A stretch of DNA of 64,000 bases from the NCBI RefSeq assembly GCF_019977395.1, contig NZ_AP024660.1, positions 1,550,001 to 1,614,000 of the forward strand, read 5' to 3'. Made by a program: the position numbers and the translations under genes. The stretch is from Arthrobacter sp. NicSoilC5 (GTDB lineage Bacteria; Actinomycetota; Actinomycetes; Actinomycetales; Micrococcaceae). Shown piece after piece: positions 1-9,418 of this stretch. The notes under the pieces are model-generated. The model saw only the letters and a list, made by a program, of their open reading frames with translations. It searched no databases and was not told the origin of the DNA. The first letter of the stretch is position 1, and each line of letters starts with the position of its first letter.

Positions 1-299
1 ATGGCTTCAGCTTCGCGGATGTTGGCCAGGAACTGGTTGCCGAGCCCCTCCCCCTCCGACGCGCCCTTCACGATGCCGGCGATGTCGACGAAGGATACCG
101 CGGCGGGCAGGACGCGCTGGGAGCCGAAGATCCCGGCGAGCTTCTGCAGCCTGGGGTCCGGGAGGTTCACGACGCCGACATTGGGTTCGATGGTGGCGAA
201 CGGATAGTTCGCGGCCAGGACCTGGTTGCGGGTGAGCGCGTTGAAGAGGGTTGATTTGCCGACGTTGGGCAGTCCGACGATGCCAATAGTTAGAGCCAC
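1..299 (-). CDS. ychF: YchF-type P-loop ATPase, N-terminal part only
   Basis: This is the N-terminal ~99 residues of the Obg-related ATPase YchF; the rest lies beyond the left edge. The P-loop GLPNVGKST is at residues 9-17, and the G3/switch region [19 protein letters not shown] follows, both diagnostic of YchF. The family binds ribosomes and hydrolyses ATP through a NxxE specificity motif that would lie outside the window. I chose GTG 299 (protein MALTIGIVG) because a TAGAAT hexamer at 308-313 ends 8 bases upstream, so the mRNA would begin near the GTG. An in-frame ATG at 305 is only 2 bases from that hexamer. Confidence 0.93.
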   Translation of the reverse strand, partial: MALTIGIVGLPNVGKSTLFNALTRNQVLAANYPFATIEPNVGVVNLPDPRLQKLAGIFGSQRVLPAAVSFVDIAGIVKGASEGEGLGNQFLANIREAEA

Positions 300-389
300 G
301 AGCATTGATTCTACCCGCCGGACCCCGCGGCCCAGTACCCGGGAATGTCACTGCCCATGATTGTCAGAGCCCCGTGCAACAGTGAAGCC

Positions 390-1616
390 ATGGATGCTTT
401 TGCCTTGATTCTGGCCCTTTTCATGCTGCTGCTGGGTGCGCTTGCCGGCGCTGCAGCCACCTACTTCTCGTTGCGCCGGAACTCGCACGCCCTGGAGTCG
501 GACTTCGACCAGGTGTCGTCACGTCTTTCCGAGGTCACTGCGCAGCTGGCAGCGGCCGACGCCGAGCGGCGGCTTTTGGCCGCACAGAACCGTGAGCTGG
601 GTGAGGCCCGGACACAGGACGGCAGCGTGCTGCGTGCCCTGGCGCCCGTGGCCGAGAAGCTGTCCGCGGTGCAGCAGCAGGTGGCGTTGCTGGAGCGGGA
701 CCGGGTTGAGCAGTACGGCCAACTGGCCCAGCAGCTGCAGGAGGCCAGGCTGTCCGATGAACAGCTCATCCGTTCCACGCACGCCCTGGAATCGGCGCTG
801 CGTTCCAACAGCGCCAGGGGCCAGTGGGGCGAGGTGCAGCTTCGGCGCGTGGTGGAGGCTGCAGGGATGCTCCGCCACGTCGACTTCGTGGAGCAGGTCC
901 ACAGCGCGGGCCACGACTCAACGGTGCGGCCGGACCTGGTGGTGCAGCTGCCGGGTGAAAAACAGCTGGTTGTGGACGCCAAGGTGCCGTTGTCGTCCTA
1001 CCTTGAGGCACAGGAACTGGGCTCGGTGGACCCGCGCCTGGCCCCGGCTGGACCGCAGTCGGCGAACGATGGCCGCAACAGGCAGGCCCTCCTGGCGGCA
1101 CACGCCAAGGCCCTTAGGGCGCACGTGGATGCGCTCGGTACCAAAAAGTACTGGGATATCCCCGGAAACTCCCCGGAACTGGTGGTTTGTTTCATCCCGG
1201 CCGAGTCCATCCTGGCGGCGGCGCTGACAGCTGACGCCGGGCTCCTGGACCACGCGTTGTCCCGTAATGTCGTCCTCGCCTCGCCGAGCACCCTGCTGGC
1301 CGTGCTGAAGTCCGTGGCATTCACGTGGCGCCAGGACGTCCTGACGGACAGTGCACGCGAGCTCTTCGAACTTGCGCGGCAGCTGTACGACCGGATGGGC
1401 ACGCTGGGCGAGAACGTCACCAAGCTCGGATCCTCGCTGAAGACGTCCGTGGACCGGTACAACGCCATGGTGGGAACGCTGGAAGCCAGGGTCCTGCCCA
1501 CCGCGCGGAAACTCAACAGCCTGGAGGAAACAGGCTTGGTTGCACCACCCTTGGTGGAGGTGCAACCGCGGGCGCTGGTGGCACCCGAGCTGCAGGGCGA
1601 CGGGGAAGCAGCCTGA
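390..1616 (+). CDS. rmuC: RmuC-family DNA recombination protein
   Basis: This is a 408-residue protein with an N-terminal membrane segment (residues 1-24), a long coiled coil (about 30-150) and the RmuC nuclease-like domain (about 155-345). The segment RPDLVVQLPGEKQLVVDAKVP contains the D...DxK pattern of PD-(D/E)xK folds. RmuC proteins limit inversions and rearrangements at short inverted repeats; a nuclease role is inferred from fold. The ATG at 390 begins directly at the hydrophobic segment; an in-frame ATG at 345 would add 15 polar residues and has no ribosome site. It is divergent from ychF and convergent with ispH. Confidence 0.9.
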   Translation: MDAFALILALFMLLLGALAGAAATYFSLRRNSHALESDFDQVSSRLSEVTAQLAAADAERRLLAAQNRELGEARTQDGSVLRALAPVAEKLSAVQQQVALLERDRVEQYGQLAQQLQEARLSDEQLIRSTHALESALRSNSARGQWGEVQLRRVVEAAGMLRHVDFVEQVHSAGHDSTVRPDLVVQLPGEKQLVVDAKVPLSSYLEAQELGSVDPRLAPAGPQSANDGRNRQALLAAHAKALRAHVDALGTKKYWDIPGNSPELVVCFIPAESILAAALTADAGLLDHALSRNVVLASPSTLLAVLKSVAFTWRQDVLTDSARELFELARQLYDRMGTLGENVTKLGSSLKTSVDRYNAMVGTLEARVLPTARKLNSLEETGLVAPPLVEVQPRALVAPELQGDGEAA

Positions 1617-1635
1617 CACGGCCGCCGAAATGCAG

Positions 1636-1671
1636 AATGGGCCGGGCAGCCAGTGGCTGCCCGGGCCCATT
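1636..1671. terminator. Hairpin between convergent rmuC and ispH
   Basis: A long inverted repeat (AATGGGCC...GGGCCCATT with GGGCAGCC/GGCTGCCC inside, one bulge) lies between the two stop codons. It has no strong U-run, so it is a hairpin that could end transcription from both sides, probably with Rho. Confidence 0.65.
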
Positions 1672-1693
1672 CCGTTGGAATTGTGTGCCGGTT

Positions 1694-2773
1694 TTAGCTG
1701 CGGGTCCGTCGTCCGCCCAGCGCACGGCTGACATCGCCGGCCTGTTTCAGGGTGGCCCGGAGTTCCTTGGGCAGCGAAAAGAGGAGGTCTTCCTCGGCCG
1801 TCACGACTTCCTCCACGGCTCCGTAGCCGTAATCAGCGAGCAGCCGCAGCACGTCCTGCACCAGCACCTCGGGAACGGACGCCCCCGACGTAACACCCAC
1901 GGTGGCGACGCCTTCAAACCACGCCTCGTCAACCTCGTTGGCGAAATCCACCCGGTACGAGGCCTTGGCACCGTATTCGAGCGCCACCTCCACCAGCCGG
2001 ACAGAGTTGGACGAGTTGGCCGAACCCACCACGATCACCAGGTCCGCCTTGGGCGCGATCTTTTTGATGGCCACCTGGCGGTTGGTGGTGGCGTAGCAGA
2101 TGTCGTCGCTGGGCGGATCCTGCAGGGTGGGGAACCGTTCCTTGAGCAGCCGGACGGTTTCCATGGTCTCGTCCACGCTGAGTGTCGTCTGCGAAAGCCA
2201 GATGACCTTCTCGGGGTCGCGGACGGTGACCTGGTCCACTTCGTGCGGGCCATTAATGATCTGGATGTGCTCCGGCGCTTCCCCTGAAGTGCCTTCCACT
2301 TCCTCATGGCCGTCGTGGCCGATCAGGAGGATATCGAAATCGTCCTTGGCGAAACGAACGGCTTCCTTGTGCACTTTGGTGACCAGGGGGCACGTGGCAT
2401 CAATGGTGCGCAGGCCCCGGGTTTCGGCGGACTCGACCACTGCCGGGGACACTCCGTGGGCGGAGAAGATCACCAGGGCACCCTCGGGCACCTCATCGGT
2501 TTCGTCCACGAAGATGGCGCCCTTTTCCTCCAGCGAGCTGACCACGTGGACGTTGTGGACGATCTGCTTGCGGACGTACACGGGCGGACCGTAGTGTTCC
2601 AGCGCCTTTTCTACGGCGATCACGGCACGGTCAACACCGGCGCAGTAACCGCGCGGAGCGGCCAGCAGTACCTGCTTGGTGCCGTTCACGGGGGCCGCAG
2701 CTGCTACTTCCTCCGGGGAGCGGCGCCTGCGCGGAATGGATGGCATCGAAAGGGATACAGCCGAGGTGGTCAT
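1694..2773 (-). CDS. ispH: 4-hydroxy-3-methylbut-2-enyl diphosphate reductase
   Basis: IspH (LytB) catalyses the last step of the MEP isoprenoid pathway, reducing HMBPP to IPP and DMAPP with a [4Fe-4S] cluster. The three cluster cysteines are visible: C44 (RGYCAG), C128 (DATCPL) and C226 (DICYAT). The TNRQ motif follows C226 and the conserved GSANSSNS segment comes later. At 359 residues it is slightly longer than the E. coli protein because of a ~30-residue N-terminal extension. It sits 9 bases downstream of the membrane-protein gene at 2783-3634, so the two are probably co-transcribed. Confidence 0.97.
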   Translation of the reverse strand: MTTSAVSLSMPSIPRRRRSPEEVAAAAPVNGTKQVLLAAPRGYCAGVDRAVIAVEKALEHYGPPVYVRKQIVHNVHVVSSLEEKGAIFVDETDEVPEGALVIFSAHGVSPAVVESAETRGLRTIDATCPLVTKVHKEAVRFAKDDFDILLIGHDGHEEVEGTSGEAPEHIQIINGPHEVDQVTVRDPEKVIWLSQTTLSVDETMETVRLLKERFPTLQDPPSDDICYATTNRQVAIKKIAPKADLVIVVGSANSSNSVRLVEVALEYGAKASYRVDFANEVDEAWFEGVATVGVTSGASVPEVLVQDVLRLLADYGYGAVEEVVTAEEDLLFSLPKELRATLKQAGDVSRALGGRRTRS

Positions 2774-2782
2774 GCCTCCATG

Positions 2783-3634
2783 CTACCGGCTGGCCCCAAC
2801 CCGTTTCCGGGATGCGAACAACGTCACAATGCCCACCGCCACCAGGACGCCGCCGGCAACCCCGGCCGTGGTGATCCACGTTTGGAAGTCCGTGCCGGCG
2901 GCAGCAAGGAAATGGTCGCGGAACATATTGGCCACCGCGTTGCCGGTATCCGTGGCCTGGGCGCGGGCTGAGCCCAGCTGCAGCCCCAGCCCCCACAGCC
3001 CGGCGAGCGCCAGTCCGCCGAGGCCGGCGGCCAGCAGTACCGTCCCGCGGCGGCGAGCCGCCACGAGCGCCAGCAGGAACGCTACGGCCGACCCGATGGC
3101 CAGGATGTAGCCCATGGGCGCGTAGGTGGCCAGCCGTTCAGTCCATTCCCTTTGCGCAGGCTGGCCTACATTGATCAGCGTCTGTTCCGGCGGATCGAGG
3201 GGAAGCCTGGTGGTGCGGGAGATCTCCTCCGAGCCCAGGGCAACCAGTGGGGCAACGTCGAGGGTCAGGGACGACGCCGATGCTCCTCCCTGGGATGCCG
3301 CGGCAGGATCGGCAAAGCTGAGTCGGTGGCTTCTGCGGAGGGTCTCCTCCCAGGCCGCCGGATAGCCGGGCAACCCGGTCAGCGACTCCGCCGCCTTTTC
3401 AAGCATTGGCTCCACCAGTCCCGAGAGGAACCCGGGAACCGACCCGGTGTCAATCGTTCCCACTGCGGCCGCGGCCAGCTTCTTTTGGAATTCCGTGTCC
3501 TTGCCAAGCGGAGCTGCAAGACGGACGAAGCCGTCTTCCTGGACGATGTTCCGGTCCACCCAGATGGCGGGAACGGCAACGGCGGCGAGGAGGATGCCCA
3601 GCACGGTGGCGATGGCAGAGATAAAAGTGCGCAC
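2783..3634 (-). CDS. Uncharacterised membrane protein upstream of ispH
   Basis: This is a 283-residue protein whose function I do not recognise. It has an N-terminal hydrophobic segment (about 5-24), a ~145-residue probably extracytoplasmic region, two adjacent membrane segments (about 174-220), another soluble stretch and a C-terminal membrane segment (about 253-273) ending in RKR. The start is GTG 3634, preceded by AAGGA 7 bases upstream. Its stop lies 9 bases before ispH, which suggests one transcript. The large external domain with terminal helices resembles other actinobacterial envelope proteins, but no catalytic motif is visible. Confidence 0.8.
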   Translation of the reverse strand: MRTFISAIATVLGILLAAVAVPAIWVDRNIVQEDGFVRLAAPLGKDTEFQKKLAAAAVGTIDTGSVPGFLSGLVEPMLEKAAESLTGLPGYPAAWEETLRRSHRLSFADPAAASQGGASASSLTLDVAPLVALGSEEISRTTRLPLDPPEQTLINVGQPAQREWTERLATYAPMGYILAIGSAVAFLLALVAARRRGTVLLAAGLGGLALAGLWGLGLQLGSARAQATDTGNAVANMFRDHFLAAAGTDFQTWITTAGVAGGVLVAVGIVTLFASRKRVGASR

Positions 3635-3795
3635 AACAGGTCCTTAGGGGTTGGGGGCCTTATCCCATCCTAGGCAGGGTCCGGGGGCTGCCCCTGTCAG
3701 TCCCCGGTGCTAGACCTTATGGATAAGGTTGATTGACCGCCCACAACAGTTGAAGGACCGCATGCCCGCAGCACCAGCCTCCCACCGGCGTCCGC

Positions 3796-5148
3796 ATGTC
3801 TGACCAGGCCTCCTTACCGGGTACCGCCCCCACCACCCTGCCGGCCACTGCGGCGGAAACCAGCCCGGACAACCCCTGGCCGCTGCAGCTGCTGTCGCAG
3901 AAGCTCAAGGCGCACATCGACCGCACCCCGTCGGCGTGGGTTGAAGGCCAGGTCATTGAACTGAACCGGCGCGGGACCAACGCCTACATCACGCTTCGGG
4001 ACGTGGATGCCGAGGTGTCGCTGCCGGCATCCGTCTGGACCAAGGTCCTGGAGCGGCAGAACCTTCCACTGGAGCGCGGTTCACGGGTAGTGGCCCTGCT
4101 GAAACCGGAGTTCTGGCTGAAGACGGGCCGGCTGAACATGCTGGTGCGGGACATCCGGCCGGTCGGACTGGGTGACCTGCTGGCCCGCATTGAGCGGCTG
4201 CGCCAGGCCCTTGCAGCTGAGGGTCTTTTCGCCGACTCCCGGAAGAAGCGGCTGCCCCTGCTGCCGCACCGCATCGGCCTGATCACGGGACGGGACTCGG
4301 ACGCCAAGAAGGACATCCTTCGCAACGCGGCCCTGCGGTGGCCGGCGGTGGAGTTCGAGATCCGCGAGGTGGCCGTCCAGGGGAACACAGCCGTGTCCCA
4401 GGTGGTCCGTGCCCTGCGTGAACTGGACGACCGGCCTGAGGTGGATGTCATCGTCATAGCCCGGGGCGGCGGGGCACTGGAAGATCTCCTGCCCTTTAAC
4501 AGCGAGGAGCTGATCCGGGCCGTGGCCGCGGCCAACACGCCCGTGGTAAGCGCCATTGGCCATGAGGCGGACCGCCCGCTGCTGGATTACGTCGCCGATC
4601 TGCGGGCCTCCACCCCCACCGACGCCGCGAAGCGGATCGTGCCGGAGGTATCCGAGGAACTTGCCGGGGTGCGCCAGGCGCGGGAACAGCTGCGGCGCTG
4701 CGTGGAACGGCTGGTGGACCGGGAGTCGGACCGGCTGGCGGCACTGCATTCGCGGCCCGTCATGGCGGCGCCCGAGGGCATGGTCTCCGTCCGGGGCGAG
4801 GAAATCGAACGGCTGCTGCGGCGCTCGTCCGCCGCGGTGAGCTCCACGGTGGTGCGGGCAGCGGACCAGCTGGAGCATCTGAAAGCCCAGGTCCGTGCGC
4901 TCTCACCGCAGAAGACCCTGGACCGGGGGTACGCCGTCGTCGAACTGGCAGGCGACCAGGCCGCACGGATCGCCGAGGCCGGCCACGCCGTCGTCCGCAG
5001 GCCCGCCGAAGCACCTGCGGGTGCCGCCTTGTCCATCCGTGTCGCGGAGGGCCGCTTCGGAGCCACCTCCACCGGCCCTGCGGAGTCCACCAGGGCACCG
5101 CACCCAGGAAACCCAGACCAGCACCAGGAAGTGGAAGAGAAGGCATGA
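3796..5148 (+). CDS. xseA: Exodeoxyribonuclease VII large subunit
   Basis: This is the 450-residue large subunit of the single-strand exonuclease that converts ssDNA to oligonucleotides. An N-terminal OB-fold (about 25-120, with [13 protein letters not shown]) precedes the catalytic domain, which shows [31 protein letters not shown] and [16 protein letters not shown]. The C-terminal half has the expected coiled coil. The start at ATG 3796 has no obvious Shine-Dalgarno sequence. The stop overlaps the xseB start by 4 bases (ATGA), so the subunits are translationally coupled. The upstream gene is divergent. Confidence 0.95.
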   Translation: MSDQASLPGTAPTTLPATAAETSPDNPWPLQLLSQKLKAHIDRTPSAWVEGQVIELNRRGTNAYITLRDVDAEVSLPASVWTKVLERQNLPLERGSRVVALLKPEFWLKTGRLNMLVRDIRPVGLGDLLARIERLRQALAAEGLFADSRKKRLPLLPHRIGLITGRDSDAKKDILRNAALRWPAVEFEIREVAVQGNTAVSQVVRALRELDDRPEVDVIVIARGGGALEDLLPFNSEELIRAVAAANTPVVSAIGHEADRPLLDYVADLRASTPTDAAKRIVPEVSEELAGVRQAREQLRRCVERLVDRESDRLAALHSRPVMAAPEGMVSVRGEEIERLLRRSSAAVSSTVVRAADQLEHLKAQVRALSPQKTLDRGYAVVELAGDQAARIAEAGHAVVRRPAEAPAGAALSIRVAEGRFGATSTGPAESTRAPHPGNPDQHQEVEEKA

Positions 5149-5363
5149 CCGAACAGAAACCAGAATCCGATGTCGCCGCGCTGAGCTATGAGGAAGCCCG
5201 GGAGCAGCTCATCGCCGTGGTGGGCAGGCTGGAGGCCGGAGGGGCAAGCCTGGAGGAATCCCTGGCCTTGTGGGAGCGTGGCGAGGCACTGGCCGCGCGG
5301 TGCGAGGAGTGGCTCGAGGGAGCACGGAAGCGCTTGGCCGCTGCCCGGGACCAGCCGCTGTAA
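5145..5363 (+). CDS. xseB: Exodeoxyribonuclease VII small subunit
   Basis: This is a 72-residue small subunit. It shows the characteristic helical-hairpin pattern [19 protein letters not shown], then [15 protein letters not shown] and a basic C-terminal helix. It forms the coiled scaffold that several copies contribute to each XseA. The 4-base overlap with xseA is the usual arrangement. Length and motif order match the family with nothing missing. Confidence 0.94.
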   Translation: MTEQKPESDVAALSYEEAREQLIAVVGRLEAGGASLEESLALWERGEALAARCEEWLEGARKRLAAARDQPL

Positions 5364-5445
5364 CCCACGAACCGCCGGACCGGGCCAGCCTTGGGAACCG
5401 CGGCTGTCAAACCGGGGGAACCTGCTCCGGCCCCAGGGGCCCGGG

Positions 5446-6300
5446 TCAGGAACGGGCCACGAGCTCCCGTTCGATGTCGACGTCGAATTCAGCCTTGGGC
5501 CACTCCAGGCGGAAATCGGACAGCGCCGATATCACCAGTTGCTGCACGGCGATGCGGGCGAACCATTTCTTGTTGGCCGGAACCACGTACCACGGGGCAA
5601 TCGCTGAGCTGGTCTCGTCAAACGCGGCCTGGTATGCAGCCATGTAGTCATCCCAAAAGGCGCGTTCCTTCAGGTCGCCGCTGCTGTATTTCCAGTGCTT
5701 GGCAGGGTTGTCCAGGCGGGCCAGCAGCCGGGATTTCTGCTCATCCTTGCTGATGTTGAGCATCACTTTGATGATCTTGGTGCCGGCGTCGGTTTGGCGG
5801 GCTTCGAATTCGTTGATGGCCCGGTAGCGCCGGCTGATTTCTTCCGGGGTGGCCCAGTTGTGGACGCGGTGGATGAGGACGTCCTCATAGTGGGAGCGGT
5901 CAAAGATCCCCACCATCCCGGCTCCGGGGACCTCCTTCTCGATACGCCAGAGGAAATCGTAGGACTTCTCCTGCTCGGTGGGGGCCTTGAACGCCTTGAA
6001 CTGGACGCCCTGGGGGTCCATGGTTGCCATGACGTGGTTGACGATTCCGCCCTTGCCGGCTGTGTCCATGGCCTGCAGGACCAGGAGGATCCGTTTCTTT
6101 CCGCCGGCCCGGGATTCGGCGAACAGCTGTTCCTGCAGCTCCGAGAGCGTCCCGTCCATCTCAGCCAGCAACGCCTCGCCGTCCGCCTTGTTGCCGCTGT
6201 AGCCCGGGGTGGCGTCCGGGTCCACCGCTGCCAGGGAAAATCCCTTTCCAACGCGGAGCGTCTCAGACGGATGCTGGTCGAAGCCAACGACGCGGGCCAT
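5446..6300 (-). CDS. Polyphosphate kinase 2 family protein
   Basis: This 284-residue PPK2 enzyme uses inorganic polyphosphate to phosphorylate nucleotides. The Walker A loop QAMDTAGKGG is at residues 76-85, the Walker B/acidic motif GIFDRSHYED at 131-140, and the lid arginines lie in the region near NPAKHWKYS. The start ATG 6300 has a strong ribosome site, GGAGAGG, 5-6 bases upstream; a longer in-frame start at 6348 lacks one. The LWRIEKEVPGAG context resembles the PPK2 subgroup that can act on AMP and ADP, but I cannot fix the class from motifs alone. It lies 51 bases after the aminotransferase gene and may share its transcript. Confidence 0.93.
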   Translation of the reverse strand: MARVVGFDQHPSETLRVGKGFSLAAVDPDATPGYSGNKADGEALLAEMDGTLSELQEQLFAESRAGGKKRILLVLQAMDTAGKGGIVNHVMATMDPQGVQFKAFKAPTEQEKSYDFLWRIEKEVPGAGMVGIFDRSHYEDVLIHRVHNWATPEEISRRYRAINEFEARQTDAGTKIIKVMLNISKDEQKSRLLARLDNPAKHWKYSSGDLKERAFWDDYMAAYQAAFDETSSAIAPWYVVPANKKWFARIAVQQLVISALSDFRLEWPKAEFDVDIERELVARS

Positions 6301-6351
6301 GGGGTTCCTCTCCGCAGGGGGTACACGGGCCCGGTGGCCCGTGAGCACAGG

Positions 6352-7572
6352 CTAGTTCCCCTGGTACCTGCTTAGGAAGTCCCCCATGCGCCCAATGGCT
6401 TCTTCGATGTCCTTCACGTTGGGCAGCGTCACCATGCGGAAGTGGTCCGGGCGCACCCAGTTGAAGGCGCGGCCGTGGGATACCAGGATCTTCTGTTCCC
6501 TCAGCAGGTCAAGGACAAACTTCTCGTCATCCCGGATGTGGTAGACCTCGGGGTCAAGCCGTGGGAACAGGTACAGGGCACCTTTGGCCTGCTGCGTGCT
6601 GACGCCGGGAATGGCGTTCAGCATGTCGTAGGCCTTGTTCCGCTGTTCCAGCAGCCGGCCGCCCGGGAGGATGAGGTCGTTGATGCTCTGGTAGCCGCCC
6701 AGCGCCGTCTGGATGGCGTGCTGGGCCGGAACATTGGCGCACAGGCGCATGTTGGCCAGGAGGTTGATGCCTTCGAGGTAGTCGGCGGCGTCCTTCTTGG
6801 GTCCTGAAATGGCCATCCAGCCTGCCCGGTAACCGCAGACGCGGTAGGCCTTGGACAACCCGCTGAAGGTCAGGCACAGGACGTGGTCGCCTGTGAGGCC
6901 GGCCAGGTTCACATGGACGGCGTCCTCGTACAGGATCTTCTCGTAGATCTCGTCGGCAAAGATCACCAGGCCGTGCTTTTCGGCCAGGGCCACGATGCGT
7001 TTCAGGGTCTGTTCCGGGTACACAGCGCCGGTGGGGTTGTTCGGGTTGATGACCACGATGCCCTTGGTGCGGGGAGTGATCTTGGCTTCCATGTCCTCCA
7101 GGTCAGGCTGCCAGCCGGACTCTTCATCGCAGAGGTAATGCACCGGTTTGCCGCCGGCGAGCGCTACGGAGGCCGTCCAGAGCGGGTAGTCCGGCGTGGG
7201 GATGAGCACTTCGTCGCCGGAGTCCAGCAGCGCCATCAGGGACATGGTGATGAGCTCGCTGACGCCGTTGCCCAGGTAGATGTCGTCAACGTGGATGTTC
7301 TGGATACCGCGGGTCTGGTAGTACTGCGAGACGGCGGTGCGGGCAGAAAAAATGCCGCGGGAATCGCTGTAGCCCTGGGCGTGGGGCAGGTGGCGGATCA
7401 TGTCCACCAGGATGGCGTCGGGCGCTTCAAAGCCGAACGGTGCGGGGTTGCCGATGTTGAGCTTGAGGATCCGGTGGCCCTCCGCCTCCATCTGCTGGGC
7501 GGCTTCAAGGATCGGTCCACGGATGTCATATAGGACGTTGTTGAGCTTCGTGGACTGCCTGAATTCTGCCAT
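6352..7572 (-). CDS. alaA: AlaA/YfbQ-like pyridoxal-phosphate aminotransferase
   Basis: This 406-residue class I/II aminotransferase resembles E. coli AlaA, which makes alanine from pyruvate with glutamate as donor. The PLP-binding lysine is K241 in SGLSKAYRVCGYR. NPNNPTG (177-182), the ADEIYE loop and the late R in DHFRMVTLP that binds the substrate carboxylate are all present. The N-terminal segment LYDIRGPILEAA is typical of AlaA. Upstream of ATG 7572 a CATATT hexamer ends 6 bases from the start, so it may be leaderless. Substrate assignment rests on subfamily resemblance. Confidence 0.87.
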   Translation of the reverse strand: MAEFRQSTKLNNVLYDIRGPILEAAQQMEAEGHRILKLNIGNPAPFGFEAPDAILVDMIRHLPHAQGYSDSRGIFSARTAVSQYYQTRGIQNIHVDDIYLGNGVSELITMSLMALLDSGDEVLIPTPDYPLWTASVALAGGKPVHYLCDEESGWQPDLEDMEAKITPRTKGIVVINPNNPTGAVYPEQTLKRIVALAEKHGLVIFADEIYEKILYEDAVHVNLAGLTGDHVLCLTFSGLSKAYRVCGYRAGWMAISGPKKDAADYLEGINLLANMRLCANVPAQHAIQTALGGYQSINDLILPGGRLLEQRNKAYDMLNAIPGVSTQQAKGALYLFPRLDPEVYHIRDDEKFVLDLLREQKILVSHGRAFNWVRPDHFRMVTLPNVKDIEEAIGRMGDFLSRYQGN

Positions 7573-7628
7573 CCCTCAAATATGCCACAGGAAGGATGAA
7601 TGGCCGTTGAGACATCCGCCACATGGCT

Positions 7629-7670
7629 GACGGCGGCTGCCGGACCTTCGAAAGGCCGGCAGCCGCCGTC
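7629..7670 (-). terminator. Strong hairpin downstream of the opuC operon
   Basis: A perfect 15-base inverted repeat (GACGGCGGCTGCCGG and its complement) encloses an inner CCTT/AAGG pairing. It lies between the binding-protein stop at 7713 and the aminotransferase start. There is no U-run, so termination efficiency is uncertain. Confidence 0.7.
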
Positions 7671-7712
7671 GTTGTCACCTCCGTGTTCCTGCCCTCGACA
7701 GGGAACGCGGAC

Positions 7713-8675
7713 CTACTTGACGATGCCCTTCTCCTTGAGCCAGTTGGTTGCTGCCGTCTTGGCGTCCTGCTTCTGGCTGCCGCTGACGGCGCGGTTGAGG
7801 TTGATCAGGTCATCGGTGGTGAGGGTGCTGGAGACCGAGTTGAGTGCCTGCTTGGCCTTGTCCGTCATCTTGGCCTTGTTGTACAGCGGCAGGACCTGCT
7901 GGGCGATGAAGTTGTTCTTGGGATCGTCCAGCACCACGAGGTCGTTGTCCGCGATGGACGGCGTGGTGGTGTAGATATCGGCCACCTGCACCTGGTCCTC
8001 CAGGAGGGCCTTGAGCGTCACCGGGCCGCCGCCGTCGCTGAAGGGCTCAAGCTTCTTGGGTTCGCAGTTGTAGTTCTTCTTCAGCCCAGGCAGGCCGTAG
8101 GCGCGCTCGGCGAAGGTGGCCGGCGCGCCGACGACGATCTGGCTGCAGACCTTGGCCAGGTCCTCAATGGATTTCAGCTGGTACTTCTCGGCCGTTGCCT
8201 TGGTGACCACCATGGCGTCCTTGTCTTCGGCCTTGGACACGTCCAGGACGCCAAGGCCATCCGGCAGCTTGCCCGGCAGCGCCTTGGCGATGTCACCGGC
8301 GGAGACTTCCGTGGCTTCCTTGTCCACGTAGAGCAGCAGGTTGCCGCTGTAGTCCGGCACCACATCCACTGACCCGTCCTGGACGGCCTTGAAGTAGACC
8401 TCGCGGGAGCCGATGTTCGGTTTGGTGGTGGCGGTGATTCCGTTGGCGTTCAAGGCGCCGGCGTACAGTTCGGCGATGATCTGGCTTTCCGGGAAGTCCG
8501 CGGAACCCACCACCAGGGATGTGGCCCCGCCGGAAGCGCCGGCGCTGGATGCGGGCGCGTTCTTCAACGGATCGGACGAACCGCCGCAGGCTGACAGCGC
8601 CACTGCCAGGCCAAGCCCGGCGGCAAGGCCGCTGAACGCCCGCCTGCCGAGGCGCTGGGGACGGCTATCTTTCAT
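7713..8675 (-). CDS. opuCC: Osmoprotectant ABC transporter, substrate-binding lipoprotein
   Basis: This 320-residue OpuAC/ProX-type binding protein is probably for glycine betaine, choline or related solutes. A twin-arginine-like basic start (RRAF) and hydrophobic signal run end in the lipobox LSAC, with Cys30 as the lipidation site. It is followed by a low-complexity linker rich in S, G and A. The mature domain begins GSADFPESQIIAELYAGAL, with VDVVPDYSGN later. It overlaps the preceding permease by 4 bases (ATGA) and is last in the four-gene operon. The ligand cannot be read from sequence. Confidence 0.92.
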   Translation of the reverse strand: MKDSRPQRLGRRAFSGLAAGLGLAVALSACGGSSDPLKNAPASSAGASGGATSLVVGSADFPESQIIAELYAGALNANGITATTKPNIGSREVYFKAVQDGSVDVVPDYSGNLLLYVDKEATEVSAGDIAKALPGKLPDGLGVLDVSKAEDKDAMVVTKATAEKYQLKSIEDLAKVCSQIVVGAPATFAERAYGLPGLKKNYNCEPKKLEPFSDGGGPVTLKALLEDQVQVADIYTTTPSIADNDLVVLDDPKNNFIAQQVLPLYNKAKMTDKAKQALNSVSSTLTTDDLINLNRAVSGSQKQDAKTAATNWLKEKGIVK

Positions 8676-9418
8676 GATTTACCTCCTTGTACAACAGTCT
8701 CCGCAACAACGGGGTCTGTGAGATCAACCGCAGCCTCCTGGCTGCGGAAGGACAGCTTCGAGGCCCCTGGTGTCAGGAACAGCCTCTGGAACAGGGACAG
8801 GAGAAGGTCGACGGCGATGGCCAGCACTGCGATGAGGAGGGAACCTCCCAGCATCTGGGGGAAGTCGCTGAGGACCAGTCCGTCAAAGAGATACCGGCCC
8901 AGTCCGCCGAGGTTGATGTACGCCACCACCGAGACGGTGGCGATCACCTGCAGCACACCGGTCCGGAAACCGCCGAACATGACGGTGAGGGCGTTGGGCA
9001 GTTCGGCCCGGAACAGAACCTGCAGTTCCGTCATGCCCATGGCCCGGGCGGCATCAACCACGTTCCGGTCCACGCTGGAGATGCCCGCGTAAGTCCCTGC
9101 CAGGAGCGGGGGCACCGTGAGGATTACCAGGGCCCAGATGGGCGGCATCAGCCCGATGCCTGCCAGGAGCACGAACAGGATCAGCAGGCCAAGGGTGGGC
9201 AGGGCGCGCAGTGCGCCGGCCAGGGCCACGACAGCGACGCGTCCCCTTCCCGTGTGGCCGACGAACATCCCGACGGGTACTGCAACGGCGGTGGCGATCA
9301 GCATGACCAGGCCGGTGTACTGGAGGTGCTCCCCCAGCCGGGCGGGAATGCCCATGCTTCCGGCCCAGTGCAGGGGGTCGGCGAGCCAGGCGAAGGTATC
9401 GGCGAAGACGTTGCTCAT
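8672..9418 (-). CDS. opuCD: Osmoprotectant ABC transporter permease (second)
   Basis: This is a 248-residue inner-membrane permease of the ProW/OpuC class with about five to six membrane helices. The coupling-helix region reads VVDAARAMGMTELQVLFRAELPNA, the expected EAA motif for contact with the ATPase. It overlaps both neighbours by 4 bases, so the operon is translated as a coupled series. It is paralogous to the permease encoded just upstream and would form a heterodimer with it. Confidence 0.91.
   Translation of the reverse strand: MSNVFADTFAWLADPLHWAGSMGIPARLGEHLQYTGLVMLIATAVAVPVGMFVGHTGRGRVAVVALAGALRALPTLGLLILFVLLAGIGLMPPIWALVILTVPPLLAGTYAGISSVDRNVVDAARAMGMTELQVLFRAELPNALTVMFGGFRTGVLQVIATVSVVAYINLGGLGRYLFDGLVLSDFPQMLGGSLLIAVLAIAVDLLLSLFQRLFLTPGASKLSFRSQEAAVDLTDPVVAETVVQGGKS

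Noticed and set aside
345..389. Longer start for rmuC at ATG 345
   Set aside because: It adds 15 residues unlike the family, has no ribosome site, and the ATG at 390 begins at the conserved membrane segment.
5364..5445. Terminator between xseB and the PPK2 gene
   Set aside because: Only a short CCGGCCCC/GGGGCCCGG pairing with a 2-base loop is seen; too weak to call.
7573..7590. Leaderless start for the aminotransferase (CATATT 6 bases upstream)
   Set aside because: The hexamer lacks the leading T, so I mention it in the gene entry but do not count it among the sixteen.
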